64,000 nt of DNA from Trichodesmium sp002260545 (GCF_050016015.1 NZ_JBNHEQ010000298.1:8795-72794); one strand, 5' to 3'. Positions 39,575 through 49,277 are shown, counted from the stretch's first letter. The notes: generated by a model from the letters alone, not told the origin. Numbers and translations: made by a program.

Positions 39575-39875
39575 ACCACATCAACTAATATTCGCGTAGG
39601 TTAGGTTGAGGAACGAAATCCAACAAACATATCTAGAAATTGTGCAAAGCGTAGGGGCGGGTTTTAGCTAGAATTTTCATGCTCACTCTCAGATTTATAT
39701 CAACCCACCCTCATGCACACCCATTAGTAGTAGGTGGGATTGAGGAACGTACCTTCCTTCCCTTAAGGGAAACCCAACAATTATCCATTGGTAAATACCT
39801 CAAGATCCTACAAATAGAAAAAACACTATTTAGTTGAAAAAAAAATTAAAGTTGAATTTGCTGAAAAGCTTCATA

Positions 39876-39922
39876 AACCGAGTTTATCATACTGTTTTAG
39901 TTAGAAACTCGGTTGTTTTTTT
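39876..39922 (+). terminator. Rho-independent terminator
   Basis: A 10-bp stem, aaccgagttt (39876-39885) with aaactcggtt (39905-39914), is followed by gttttttt. It is about 300 bases after the avtA stop and may end that transcript. Confidence 0.75.
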
Positions 39923-40132
39923 ATGTATTGTTCTTTTTGATGTCAATTTTATATTGCTACAATTTATAATTTTTTATATTTAATGAAAAGGTTTGTTAAA
40001 CAAATAATACATTCATAAAAGTATTTTTTATTTGTAATATCAATAAATTCAAAATAAATAATTGTCAATTAAAACGAAAATTCTCCTGGTCAAAGCGCAT
40101 ATCAAAAGAATAAGCTATAAATAAATAATAGG

Positions 40133-40173
40133 TGAGGGGTAAGACCCCTCAATTAGTAAATTGATTAAGGAGG
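40133..40173 (+). promoter_or_regulatory. Hairpin and strong Shine-Dalgarno before the 190-aa gene
   Basis: tgaggggt (40133-40140) pairs with acccctca (40144-40151) around a three-base loop. Then AAGGAGG lies six bases before the ATG at 40178, the best Shine-Dalgarno seen in the window. This suggests high translation and a structured leader. Confidence 0.65.
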
Positions 40174-40177
40174 TCCA

Positions 40178-40750
40178 ATGCTACAGAGTCTTAAGATTGA
40201 TACAACCCACAACATCAATCCTCTAACCGATAACTTCAGGGTCAAAAATGGATATAAATTTGTAGCCACTCCTGAGTATGACCAGACTGAATCAGAATTA
40301 TTAAAACTTTCAACTATGCCCAGTTGTATTCGCCTTGGCCTAGAAGATTTAAAATCTTTTGAAGTAGTAGACTATCAGTTTAAAAATTGGGGCGTAACTT
40401 TCTCTAATACCATCGCCATCGAACCCTCAAACCCAGCTTTTGCAGTCCCTTCAGGTATTAAAGTCTTAATGGGAGCGCCAAAAAGTGGCCTAATAGAAAT
40501 GAAGTTTAAATCTCCAGTCAAGTTTGTTAGTGGGCTGGTAACGAGTTCCCGCCGAACTGTTTTGTCAGCCTATAATCAAAATGAAGAACTCTTAGTTCAA
40601 GATGAAATGCCCGCTTCAAACTTACTTTACCCAGATTCACTTATTCCTCCAAATGCCAAATTAACTGTGAATGCTGAGAATATTTACAAAGTTAGTTTCT
40701 ATGCTTTTGACGGCCAGCTCATAGTTATAGATTTGAGCTTTGGATTTTAA
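40178..40750 (+). CDS. Hypothetical protein, 190 aa
   Basis: It is not recognised. There is no signal peptide. The composition is beta-rich: FAVPSGIKVLMGAPKSG, IEMKFKSPVKFVSGLVT, RTVLSAYNQNEELLVQ and VSFYAFDGQLIVIDLSF, like a jelly-roll or carbohydrate-binding sandwich. It precedes a GH57 gene in the same direction, separated by 270 bases. The strong translation start argues it is a real, well-expressed protein. Confidence 0.65.
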   Translation: MLQSLKIDTTHNINPLTDNFRVKNGYKFVATPEYDQTESELLKLSTMPSCIRLGLEDLKSFEVVDYQFKNWGVTFSNTIAIEPSNPAFAVPSGIKVLMGAPKSGLIEMKFKSPVKFVSGLVTSSRRTVLSAYNQNEELLVQDEMPASNLLYPDSLIPPNAKLTVNAENIYKVSFYAFDGQLIVIDLSFGF

Positions 40751-41020
40751 TGAAGCGGTTAGCACTCAGCACTCAGCACTCAGCAAGATTAATGTTTAGA
40801 AGGGGATTTCAACCGACTCAACAATACCGCCCTTGGGGTTGCAGGGGATTTTAACTGAGAGCTTCTCAAAGCCGATCGCCAGTTAAATAGTCATTAAATA
40901 CAAAGTCAAAAGTCAAAAGTAAGAAACTAGACTTTTGGAAAATTAACTTGAAATCAATTTTTATTTTCTATGGTATAAAGAATAAATAAATTAGTGGTCT
41001 TGTATCAGGGAGTTGCCGAA

Positions 41021-42259
41021 ATGTTAAATAATCCTCAAGTCTTATTTGTCCCCTGGTTACATTTTCACCAACCTCCGATTTGGCATAATGGCCAATTACA
41101 GGGCAACTTAGAAAAAATGCTCAATGGTGAACCTAACTCCGAAGAGCATTGGAATGCTCAATGGTTTGCTCAAGCATACAAAAATCCTGCTCGTTATGCT
41201 AAACAATTGACGGCAGAAGGTCATCGACCCCGGATGATGGTAGATTATTCTGGGGTATTGCTCGAAGAGATGGCAAAACTTTCGACTAATGGCATTTTCT
41301 CTAATCTTCATGTTGATGGCGAAGCGGTAGGAGATGTAATAAGTCTTTGGCGAGAAGTTCTGACGGAATATTCAGACACAATAGAATTTACTGGTAGTGC
41401 ATATAGTCATTGTTATTTTCCTGCTACTCCCGAACGAGACCATGAAGCTCAAATTATGGAATGGCGGAAGGTGTTTGCAGATTTGTTTGGAGAAGATGCA
41501 CTATCACGGGTAAGAGGGTTTTGGCCTCCGGAGATGGGAATGACTGGCGATCCTGCGGAAGCGTTGAGATTTGTGCGTCTGTTGAAAAAGTGCGGTTATG
41601 AATGGATTATTTTACCGAATGCAGCATTGGAACATCCTGAAGGTTGGAGTACCCCGGAGTTAGAAAACCGAGTGCATTGGTTGGTGGTGGAATCAGAGGG
41701 TGAGTCGGAACGTATTCTATGTGTGGTGAGGGATACGGATATGGGGATTCGACAACAAAGTGGTCAAAATGCTGAGGGTTGTATTAATGATGTGCGATAT
41801 CGTGGTGGAGAAGTGGGAATGAAACCGCCTGCTTTGGTGGTGCCGACTTCTGATGGGGAAAATGGTAATGTGATGATGTTTGAATATTTTAAGAATTCTT
41901 TTGCTCCTCTGTTTCGGGAGAGCGATCGCTGGTCGGATGTTGGTTTTATGACGGTGAGTCAATATATTGATAGTTATTTAGCAGATGGAGCAGCAACAGA
42001 AGTTAGACTAAAATCAACAGGAGGTTCGTGGATAGGAGGTCATCAGCAATGGCAAGAGGGAGATTTGCGACAACAGGTATTGGCAGCAGTTGAAGGGTTG
42101 AGTCAAGATTATGCTAAGGTTGTAGACTCTGGTAAGGGTTCTGCTGAAAAAAGTAGAGCGTTGTTGTTGTGTGAAACCAGTTGTTTTGTTTATTGGGGTT
42201 CTGATTTTTGGGCGGAACAGGCAAAGTTATTTATTGACTGGGCAAGGGAAATATTATAG
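41021..42259 (+). CDS. Glycoside hydrolase family 57 protein
   Basis: The ATG at 41021 has GGGAG eight bases upstream and is preferred to the GTG at 40994. The protein, about 412 residues, opens with LFVPWLHFHQPPIW (the GH57 HxHQPP-type motif), then YSHCYFPATPERDHEAQI and RGFWPPEMGM, where Glu is the probable nucleophile. GH57 enzymes act on alpha-glucans (branching enzyme, amylopullulanase and others). The true substrate is open. Confidence 0.87.
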   Translation: MLNNPQVLFVPWLHFHQPPIWHNGQLQGNLEKMLNGEPNSEEHWNAQWFAQAYKNPARYAKQLTAEGHRPRMMVDYSGVLLEEMAKLSTNGIFSNLHVDGEAVGDVISLWREVLTEYSDTIEFTGSAYSHCYFPATPERDHEAQIMEWRKVFADLFGEDALSRVRGFWPPEMGMTGDPAEALRFVRLLKKCGYEWIILPNAALEHPEGWSTPELENRVHWLVVESEGESERILCVVRDTDMGIRQQSGQNAEGCINDVRYRGGEVGMKPPALVVPTSDGENGNVMMFEYFKNSFAPLFRESDRWSDVGFMTVSQYIDSYLADGAATEVRLKSTGGSWIGGHQQWQEGDLRQQVLAAVEGLSQDYAKVVDSGKGSAEKSRALLLCETSCFVYWGSDFWAEQAKLFIDWAREIL

Positions 42260-42801
42260 ATACTGTTTGAGATATTTTTAGGGTTGGCGCTCAAAAGTCT
42301 TATGGGTGAGGGTAGGAGTCAGATCAAATCCGTTTGAATACTTATTAGAGTTGTTGGGAGATGGGGAGATTAAATATTAGACCTCTCCAATAATCAAAAA
42401 TTACAGCGCTTTTCAAATTGATGAACTATATCGTCATAACCAAAACCACAGTAGGGAGGTTGCATGCAACCTCCCTACTGTGGTCTACTGAAATGAAAAC
42501 CGCTGTAAATCAATTATCGTAGATAAATAATCTATTCTTTCCCCCTATTCCCTACTCCCTACTCCCTACTCCCTCTTTTTTTGATGAAGTTGATATAGGA
42601 ATTTACACAGTTATATGAATATTTGATGAAGTACGCATTTTTTTCTTGAGATGAGGTGGGGTGGGAAGAATTCATAATCCGAAAAGGATGTTGGTAAATT
42701 AGGGTATGATTTGTATTTTTTGGTAATTCCTAAAGTATTGAATAACAAATATTTGAGATTGTTCAATTTTTATTTTCATACCTTTATTCACCAACACCTA
42801 A
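42260..42801. other. Intergenic with a family C element and heptamer repeats
   Basis: It contains a family C element (42401-42508) and a run of ccctactccctact heptamers (42542-42575). No gene was seen. Confidence 0.5.
42401..42508. mobile_element. Family C MITE-like element, copy 3 (108 bp)
   Basis: The ends are ttacagcgcttttca and tgaaaaccgctgtaa. The centre is the perfect palindrome agggaggttgcatgcaacct (extending to ccct), so the RNA could fold into a single long hairpin. Confidence 0.78.
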
Positions 42802-43926
42802 TTATACTTTCTGTTTCTGTGTTTGTTTATCTTTCTGCTTGAAAGCTGACACCCCTAGCAAACTAAAACCTAATCCTAACAAACTCAATATGGAAGTAGG
42901 TTCAGGAACAGTCTGATTATATTCAGATTTCAGAGCATATAGAGCTTCATTCCCTATTATTTGATGAGCTGCTTCTGTAGGATGAAGTATATCCCAGAAT
43001 AAGTATTCATCTGGATCGGGAACATCAACATCACAAGATTTTACTGAACCATCTGCTCCTAAAGAGGCATCTGAACAAAAAGCTAATACTGTATCTGACC
43101 AACTATCTGTTGCATTGCTAAAACCAAACTGATTAGGGTTATTAATTATCTCATCTAAAGTAGAGTTAACATCTAATAAGGTGATAGTAGCTTCAGATAA
43201 AGATTGCTCTAACTCAGCGATCGCTAACTCCAGTTTTTGGTTATGCTCATTTGTTAATTGATTCAATATGTCAGATGTACCTGTGAATGTAGCCAAAGGT
43301 GTTAGACCTAATGATGGCAAGTTAGGGATGAGGAAATCACGAGCGCCTACGTTATATAAAGCTTCAATACTATTAGTAATATTATTAACAGTTGTATCTG
43401 AATTAGGAGGTGCATCTGGTGGCGAAATAGACTCCGACACTAAAGATAACGTAGAATGTAGATAGTCATTTGCACCTGTCCAGATAGTGTATAGTGCATC
43501 AGAGTTAGCTGACTGTTCTGTTTCTAACAGAGGAGCAATAAAACTCCCAAGTTGTTGTTCTAAACCTAGAGGAAAATTATCTAGAATATTCTGGTCTCCA
43601 CTCCGTGACCCACTTATAGCATAGTTAGCTCCATCTGGAGAAATAGGAATATTAGTAAAAAAAGCTGTAGGAGCTAAGTCTAAAGATGATGCTAGAGATT
43701 CTATCCAGATAGGTCCGTTAGAAAATCTGCCCTCAAAAGATAGGGGGCTGTCTGGAAATTGTCCTTTTGTAAGAGTAAAAGCATTTTCTGTATCTAAAAG
43801 ACTATCCCCAAAGATGAACATTTGGGAAAAATCTAAATTGGAATTTGCAGCGTAAACTGGAGTGGTCCCTATAGTTAGAGCAGATGCAGTTAGAGCCATG
43901 CTAACTGAAATAATATTGTTCTTCAT
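42802..43926 (-). CDS. Exported GDSL (SGNH) esterase with PEP-CTERM tail
   Basis: This 374-residue protein has a signal peptide (1-26, ...TTPVYA) and the GDSL block FIFGDSLLDTENA with nucleophile S42. It also has IWTGANDYL (block III, Asn) and DILHPTEAAH (catalytic Asp and His). The C-terminus is VPEPTSILSLLGLGFSLLG followed by basic residues, a PEP-CTERM sorting signal. Such proteins are exported and anchored or processed at the surface by exosortase. The substrate is probably an ester of lipid or polysaccharide. Confidence 0.9.
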   Translation of the reverse strand: MKNNIISVSMALTASALTIGTTPVYAANSNLDFSQMFIFGDSLLDTENAFTLTKGQFPDSPLSFEGRFSNGPIWIESLASSLDLAPTAFFTNIPISPDGANYAISGSRSGDQNILDNFPLGLEQQLGSFIAPLLETEQSANSDALYTIWTGANDYLHSTLSLVSESISPPDAPPNSDTTVNNITNSIEALYNVGARDFLIPNLPSLGLTPLATFTGTSDILNQLTNEHNQKLELAIAELEQSLSEATITLLDVNSTLDEIINNPNQFGFSNATDSWSDTVLAFCSDASLGADGSVKSCDVDVPDPDEYLFWDILHPTEAAHQIIGNEALYALKSEYNQTVPEPTSILSLLGLGFSLLGVSAFKQKDKQTQKQKV

Positions 43927-44398
43927 TTATTTAACCCTGATTATTATAATAGATTCACTTTTGAAGTATAAGTAAAATTCCCTAGGAATGTCAAACTAAA
44001 TTTGATAATTTAAGCAAAATTCCCTAGGGATACTAAATTATCTTTAACTGTATTTCTCCAGTTTGACTTGGTAATATGAGTAATACTAATTAGATAAATA
44101 TTTGCTCCATAGGAGATAATTTAACTAGGAGTTAGGAGCGGCTATTTTATCATTAAAATAAATCTAGACTTATTCATATTTTGTACTAATTCACCTGAAA
44201 TGATATGATCTATTGTCGGAAATATTCAATAATATCGTGTCCGGATAATTAGTGATAAAAAAACTTTCTCCTCTTTGTACGATTAAATTCCCTATTCTTC
44301 CCTCCTGACTCCTGACTCCTCCATCGTTATTTATAACTATTCAACCGGAGATGATATAAATTATAGAATCTTATTGGCAATAATCTGGGTATTAACTT
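43927..44398. other. Intergenic with paired motif and a family A element
   Basis: aagtaaaattccctaggaat (43970) and aagcaaaattccctagggat (44013) form a direct pair upstream of the GDSL gene and might be operator-like. A family A element is at 44231-44357. No gene was seen. Confidence 0.45.
44231..44357. mobile_element. Family A MITE-like element, copy 5 (127 bp)
   Basis: The ends are aatatcgtgtccggataat and ctattcaaccggagatgatat. The interior has ctcctgactcctgactcc repeats. Confidence 0.72.
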
Positions 44399-45031
44399 AT
44401 GATTCAATGTAAACCAAAAATTTTAATTGTTTTTTTAGGGATAATTTTAGTAGCATTTCCGTCATTAGCGAATGCTAATAATTTCGGAATATTTACCCAA
44501 AAAGAATCGGATATATCTCAATCTAAAATTATTACTTCACAACCCTCAGATAATTCTCCTTACATTCAGTTAGAAAATTTATTAGCAGAGAATAAATGGC
44601 AAGAAGCAGATGAAGAAACATACGATTTGATTTTAAAATTAACTCAAAGAACTAGAGCTGGAGGTATCAACACAAGAGCAATTAAAGAAAAAATTTCTTG
44701 TGAAGAAATTGGTAATATTGACCAACTCTGGCGGAAGTATTCAGCAGATAAATTTGGTCTTAGTATCCAAATATCAATTTACTTAGAAACTGGTAATAAC
44801 TTGGAAAGGTATAATCCACAAAGTTATCAAATATTTGGGGATAGACTAGGTTGGAGAAAAGCCAGAAAATGGAAAAAATATGAGCAGTTAAATTTCTCCG
44901 AAGATGCTCCTAAAGGTCATTTACCAGTAGCTATAAGAGAACCAGAAGTTACTGTGAATATTCCCGAATTTATGATTACTAAACGTTTGCGTAGGGTACT
45001 ATATTCTAGGGTGGAAGAATGTGGACTATAA
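44399..45031 (+). CDS. Exported GUN4-domain protein
   Basis: The protein has 210 residues. It has a signal peptide (1-26, ILIVFLGIILVAFPSLANA). Then comes a GUN4 domain: YIQLENLLAENKWQEADEET, ISCEEIGNIDQLWRKYS, DKFGLSIQISIYLETG and GDRLGWR. GUN4 binds protoporphyrin IX and Mg-protoporphyrin and stimulates Mg-chelatase in the cytoplasm. An exported copy cannot do that, so this is a specialised relative. It may bind porphyrin or a similar ligand outside the cytoplasm (inference). Confidence 0.8.
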   Translation: MIQCKPKILIVFLGIILVAFPSLANANNFGIFTQKESDISQSKIITSQPSDNSPYIQLENLLAENKWQEADEETYDLILKLTQRTRAGGINTRAIKEKISCEEIGNIDQLWRKYSADKFGLSIQISIYLETGNNLERYNPQSYQIFGDRLGWRKARKWKKYEQLNFSEDAPKGHLPVAIREPEVTVNIPEFMITKRLRRVLYSRVEECGL

Positions 45032-45056
45032 TCAGTTATCAGTTATCAGTTATTAC

Positions 45057-45317
45057 TAATATAGAATCCGGGTAATTAGTTATCGTATTGCGGAGGAGTC
45101 AGGAATCGTAGGGGCGTTTTCCTGACGGAATGCTCCGCAAACATGTCGCTCCGCGAAACGGCCGTTAGCTTCGCATAACTATCGTTAACGCCCGTACAGG
45201 AGTTAGGAGAAATATTGGATTTGAAGTATTAAATTATATAATTCCTATTCAATAAAAAACTTGTCTTAATGAAGAAGTAGTTTTGGAATTACTGTATAAC
45301 CGGATTTTATATAAAAG
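45057..45317. mobile_element. Family E element, copy 2
   Basis: It runs from atatagaatccgggtaatt to tgtataaccggattttat. The ends match, reversed, those at 4568-4973. Confidence 0.6.
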
Positions 45318-45393
45318 GGGTTGGTGATGGGTGGCTATGATTTTTTTTAAGTTTAGAAACCGGGTTTATATAGCAATCCGCGCATTGGTCTTC

Positions 45394-45583
45394 ATTAATG
45401 GATAATGGATAATTGATAATTGATAATTACCTCTCCCTAAAAGGGAGAGGATTGACACAAAGGGGGAAAATATTTATTTTTTCCACCCTTGAAAGTGGAG
45501 GCTTCAAGGCGTGAATTATCTAATTATCTAATTATCTAATTATTTAATTATTTAATTGCTTAATTATTAATTATTTCGGTAAC
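45394..45583. mobile_element. Family D element, copy 4
   Basis: It starts with attaatggataatggataat and ends with ttaattatttcggtaa. It has an internal cctctccctaaaagggagagg palindrome and ctaattat tandem repeats. Confidence 0.6.
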
Positions 45584-46011
45584 AAGTTTTATAATAGTTA
45601 AAACAAGCTGAAAACCTTGAAAATTACAACTCCTAAATACTCCCAAAATACCACAACCGATTAGAGGATTGCTATAGCTGAATGCTTACCTTTTATTTCC
45701 GTACTAATTAACTTTAAAGATGTCACAAATAGTTTCAAACTTTAAATGTGAAATAATTTCCTGAAGTTACTGTATAGTTAAAGTTTTGATCCTTAAAAAT
45801 ATAACTTTTGACTGTCTTGAGTGTGTCTTACATTCTGGAGGGGCTGTGTGCGGAATTACTTCCCCACTTTGATACGCCCCGTAGGAAACCTCAGAATTAC
45901 GCACTCGCTTTTGTAGGGGCGAATGGCCATTCGCCCCTACGACTTTTGACTTCCGTGAAAAGGTATGGAATGTTGACTTATCAAGATTTACCTATAGAAT
46001 AAAAAACGATT

Positions 46012-46887
46012 TTGAAATTCACTAGCAGGAGTGAAGCTTTGAACAACGAAAGTCTGTCAGACAATTTATCATTAGTCCAGGAAACTGTTGTGGATGAAAT
46101 TCCTGAAGCAGTGCGAGACCCCCAAAAGGATGAAGAAATTATCCCAACTAAACCTAACAATAAAAAATGGATTTGGAGTTGGGCGGGAATAGTAGTTTTG
46201 GTGGGAGTAGTTACTCTAGGATTACAAGTTCAATCTAATCTCAACCAAGTTAATGCTTCATCAACTGAAACTGAAACTGATAGTATTGAGGTAGCTAATT
46301 CTTCTACTACAGAAACTCCTATAATTGAGCCTGAGAAAAATCCCCTTGCAGATTTGCCTTACTCACAAATAGTAGAAATAGAACTAGCTTATGTAGTTGC
46401 TGATAGTGATATTAAATTGCAAATAAATGCAGCAAAAAAGTTTCAGAAAATGCTTTATGCTGCTAGAAATGATGGGATTAATTTAGTAGCTTTGAGAGGA
46501 TTTATGTCTAAGTCTGATTTGGAGGATTTGGTAAGTGAGACTAATACTATTGAGGAAAATTCTAAGGTCAATTTTTCACCTCTAAGTTATGGGGAATATA
46601 TAACAGGTTATGCTGTTGATATTGGGGATAAAAATGCACCTGAAACTTACCAAAATGTGGAATTTGAAAATACGGCAGCTTTTCAGTGGTTAAAAAATAA
46701 TGCTGCTTACTTTAGCTTTGAAATGATACCTGTTGATGATGAGAAAGGTGTTGGTTATGAACCTTGGCATTGGCGTTATGTAGGCGATCGCCAAAGTCTA
46801 GAAACTTTTTATAAAAATCTACCTAATACTATCTCTGAAGAATCAGAGTTAGTTCAAGAAAATCCAGAATTAAGTAACGGTGAATAA
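46012..46887 (+). CDS. VanY-like D,D-carboxypeptidase family protein lacking a zinc ligand
   Basis: This 291-residue protein (TTG start, uncertain) has one membrane segment (53-75, SWAGIVVLVGVVTLGL), a Ser/Thr/Glu linker and a VanY-type peptidase domain. The family motif SxHxxGxAxD should hold a zinc His. Here it reads GEYITGYAVD (194-203), so the His is Tyr196 and the Ser is Gly. D203 and EPWHW (E250, H253) remain. The usual Arg of SGFRS is also changed (RGFMS). It may be a pseudoenzyme that still binds peptidoglycan. An aspartoacylase-like gene starts 12 bases later. Confidence 0.82.
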   Translation: MKFTSRSEALNNESLSDNLSLVQETVVDEIPEAVRDPQKDEEIIPTKPNNKKWIWSWAGIVVLVGVVTLGLQVQSNLNQVNASSTETETDSIEVANSSTTETPIIEPEKNPLADLPYSQIVEIELAYVVADSDIKLQINAAKKFQKMLYAARNDGINLVALRGFMSKSDLEDLVSETNTIEENSKVNFSPLSYGEYITGYAVDIGDKNAPETYQNVEFENTAAFQWLKNNAAYFSFEMIPVDDEKGVGYEPWHWRYVGDRQSLETFYKNLPNTISEESELVQENPELSNGE

Positions 46888-46899
46888 TCATAATTTAGC

Positions 46900-47784
46900 A
46901 TGATGGAAAAAATTAATAAATTAGCAATTATTGGTGGAACACACGGAAATGAATTTACAGGAATATATCTTGTCAAAAAATTTGAAAAGTTTCCAGATTT
47001 GATTAGCAGAACAAATTTTGAGACTAAAACATTATTGGCTAATCCTGAAGCATTGAAATTAGTTAGAAGATACGTTGATACAGATTTAAATCGTTGTTTT
47101 CAAGTTAAAGATTTAGAAAATAATACAAAGACTAATTATGAGGAGAGTCGGGCAAAATTTATTAATCAAATGTTAGGACCGAAAGGGAATCCTAAGTTTG
47201 ATTTAATCTTGGATTTACATACTACTACTGCTAACATGGGCTTAACAATTGTTTTGGCAAATAATCATCCCTTTAACTTAAAAATGGCTGCTTATTTAAG
47301 TTTGGTTGAGCCAAATGTGAAAGTTTATAGTTGGATTAATCCAGGAGTGGAAAATTCTTTTATAAATTCTATATGTGAACGTGGTTTTGGTATTGAAGTA
47401 GGTCCGATTGCTCAAGGAGTTATCCAGGCAGATTTATTTCAAAAAACAGAAAAATTAGTTCAGACAAGTTTAGATTTTGTTGAATATTTTAATGAGGGTA
47501 AGCTACATCATATAAATGGGGATATTGTCGTTTATCAACATTTAAAAGTTGTGGATTATCCTAAGACTGAGGAGGGGGAAATAACAGCAATGATTCATCC
47601 TAAATTAGAAGGGAAAGATTATCAAAAATTAAGTCCGGGTGAGCCAATGTTTTTAACTTTTGATGGCAAAACAATTTATTATGAGGAAGAAAATCCTGTT
47701 TGGCCAGTTTTTATTAATGAGGCGGCTTATTATGAAAAAGGAATTGCTATGTGTTTGACAAAACAAGAGAGTATCACAGTTTAA
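46900..47784 (+). CDS. Aspartoacylase/succinylglutamate desuccinylase family zinc hydrolase
   Basis: The protein has 294 residues. The zinc ligands are visible in IIGGTHGNEFTGIYL (His, Glu) and LILDLHTTTANMG (His). DTDLNRCF carries the substrate-binding Asn-Arg, and FGIEVGPIAQG holds the catalytic Glu. The length and sequence fit cyanobacterial aspartoacylase, which cleaves N-acetyl-aspartate or a related N-acyl amino acid. It is likely cotranscribed with the VanY-like gene. Confidence 0.88.
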   Translation: MMEKINKLAIIGGTHGNEFTGIYLVKKFEKFPDLISRTNFETKTLLANPEALKLVRRYVDTDLNRCFQVKDLENNTKTNYEESRAKFINQMLGPKGNPKFDLILDLHTTTANMGLTIVLANNHPFNLKMAAYLSLVEPNVKVYSWINPGVENSFINSICERGFGIEVGPIAQGVIQADLFQKTEKLVQTSLDFVEYFNEGKLHHINGDIVVYQHLKVVDYPKTEEGEITAMIHPKLEGKDYQKLSPGEPMFLTFDGKTIYYEEENPVWPVFINEAAYYEKGIAMCLTKQESITV

Positions 47785-48414
47785 TATTAAGGGTGATAAA
47801 TATTTGCTACATTTTCTTGAGTGGGGGAGTGGGGGAGTAAGGGAGTAGGGGAGTAGGGGAGTGGGGGAGTGGGGGAGAAGTAAACATAAGAAAAATTAAG
47901 GCGCTCCTAGCTAATAATTATCAAAAAATTTAACAAGCTCATCTTAATTACTTAATAGTAAGCATTTCCTTTCCTGCGGAATGCTGCGCAAACGGAATGC
48001 TGCGCAAACAGCTATTAGCAATCAGCTCTCTGCTTTTTTTATGAATTAAGTAAGGATTTGTTTAAGAACACTTATATTAACTGAGTAGCTTTTATTGATG
48101 CTAGAAATTATCTGAAATATATCAATAATAATTTTTGATTTCAAGACGAGACTTAGAAATTATAATCTAGCTGAAAGCTAAAAGCTGACGGCTGAATGCT
48201 TACCTTAATAATTAAACTGTCTCCTAAGTATAGCATTCTTTTTGAAAATCATTATATCTATAGGGAATTTCATCTCAATCAGGTACAGTATAGAGGGGGC
48301 AATATGACTGTATTACGGACTATGATTTTATTCAAGATTAACAGCCTAAATGACTGTGATACAGAGTATAATATTATGGAACCTTAGCAAAAATCTTTTA
48401 CTTTTGATTTGGAT
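47785..48414. other. Intergenic with heptamer repeats and tgcgga palindromes
   Basis: gggagtgggggagtaagggag heptamers fill 47821-47879. A pair of ggaatgctgcgcaaac units lies at 47976-48008. No gene was seen. Confidence 0.5.
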
Positions 48415-48651
48415 ATGAAAGTATTACTGATTAATTTAATTAAAGGCTACAAAATGTTAATTTCGCCAATGTTACCTCCATCATGTCGTTTTCAACCGAC
48501 TTGTTCAGAATATGCAATGGAGGCGATAGAAAGATTTGGAATTTTTAAAGGTAGTAGAATGGCAGTTATGAGAATTTTACGTTGTCATCCTTTTCATCCA
48601 GGTGGTTATGACCCGGTGCCTCCGAAAGAGGAGGGCACTATACACAAGTAA
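48415..48651 (+). CDS. yidD: Membrane protein insertion efficiency factor
   Basis: The ATG at 48415 is chosen over the upstream TTG. The 78-residue product has the YidD hallmark, LIKGYKMLISPMLPPSCRF followed by PTCSEYAMEAIERFG and RILRCHPFHPGGYDPVP. It aids YidC-dependent insertion of inner-membrane proteins. The usual neighbours (rnpA, yidC) are absent. Confidence 0.93.
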   Translation: MKVLLINLIKGYKMLISPMLPPSCRFQPTCSEYAMEAIERFGIFKGSRMAVMRILRCHPFHPGGYDPVPPKEEGTIHK

Positions 48652-48810
48652 AAAGTAAAAAGTTACAAAGTAAAAAGTAATTTATGACTGAGTTTTTGTT
48701 GCGGAAATGCTCCAAAAATATGATTGGCGAATACTGTTTCTTAATAAGTTTTAATTCTCCTTGGAGATTAGAGATTGAATGTATCAGGAAATATAAAAAG
48801 GGAACAGTTC

Positions 48811-48920
48811 AATAATTGATAATTACCTCTCCCTAAAACGGATTGGGTTGAATAAAAGGAAAATTTTTTCTTGTTTCTCCACGGCGAGTGAGAGGCTTTG
48901 AACCTTAATTATTCGGTAAT
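48811..48920. mobile_element. Family D element, copy 5
   Basis: It starts with aataattgataattacctct and ends with ccttaattattcggtaat. Confidence 0.6.
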
Positions 48921-49068
48921 AAGAAAGAAGAAATCAAGACAACTATTTGTCACTTAAAAATCTAGGAATATATGTACCTTTCCACCTCTGGCATTTACCT
49001 GATTTTAATCTTTTGAAGTCTTACCTCTTTGAGATTTTAGTCACTCTCAGCTCTCTTAATACTTGTTT

Positions 49069-49197
49069 TACCGAAAAATCAAAGTATAAAGCCTCTCCAT
49101 TCATGGAGAAAATAGAAAAAAAATTCCTTTAGCTCAATCATCTTCTTTATAAGAAGAGGTAATTGTTAATTGTTAATTGTTAATTATTAATTATTTA
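49069..49197. mobile_element. Family D element, copy 6
   Basis: It starts with taccgaaaaatcaaagtat and ends with taattgttaattattaatt. It is inverted relative to copy 5. Confidence 0.6.
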
Positions 49198-49277
49198 AAA
49201 ACAGTCTCTTAGTGTATCTTTTCAAGATAATGAGTTAATAACTCATAGCTGATGGCTAATGGATGACTGCTGTTTGC

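Larger units (their letters stand above)
39575..40177. other. Intergenic with dispersed repeat, terminator and promoter region
   Basis: 39590-39740 holds a dispersed repeat (gtaggggcgggttttagct, atgcacacccattag) also seen at 14500-14590, 18745 and 55061. The next 430 bases contain a terminator (39876-39922) and the leader of the 190-aa gene. Confidence 0.5.
45032..46011. other. Intergenic, almost all repeats
   Basis: It contains a family E element (45057-45317) with a nested tgcgga-type/taacgatagttatgcg palindrome, a family D element (45394-45583) and a gtaggggcgaatggccattcg palindrome near 45914. A ttaactttaaagatgtcac segment (45708) recurs from 32067. No convincing gene. Confidence 0.5.
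48652..49277. other. Intergenic with two family D elements
   Basis: Family D elements at 48811-48920 and 49069-49197 lie in opposite orientation about 150 bases apart. No convincing gene. Confidence 0.5.

Noticed and set aside
45808..46002. 64-aa frame before the VanY-like gene
   Set aside because: It crosses a dispersed gggcgaatggccattcgccc palindrome and reads like repeat DNA.
48196..48387. 63-aa frame before yidD
   Set aside because: No family resemblance and no ribosome-binding site; it lies in a repeat-bearing spacer.
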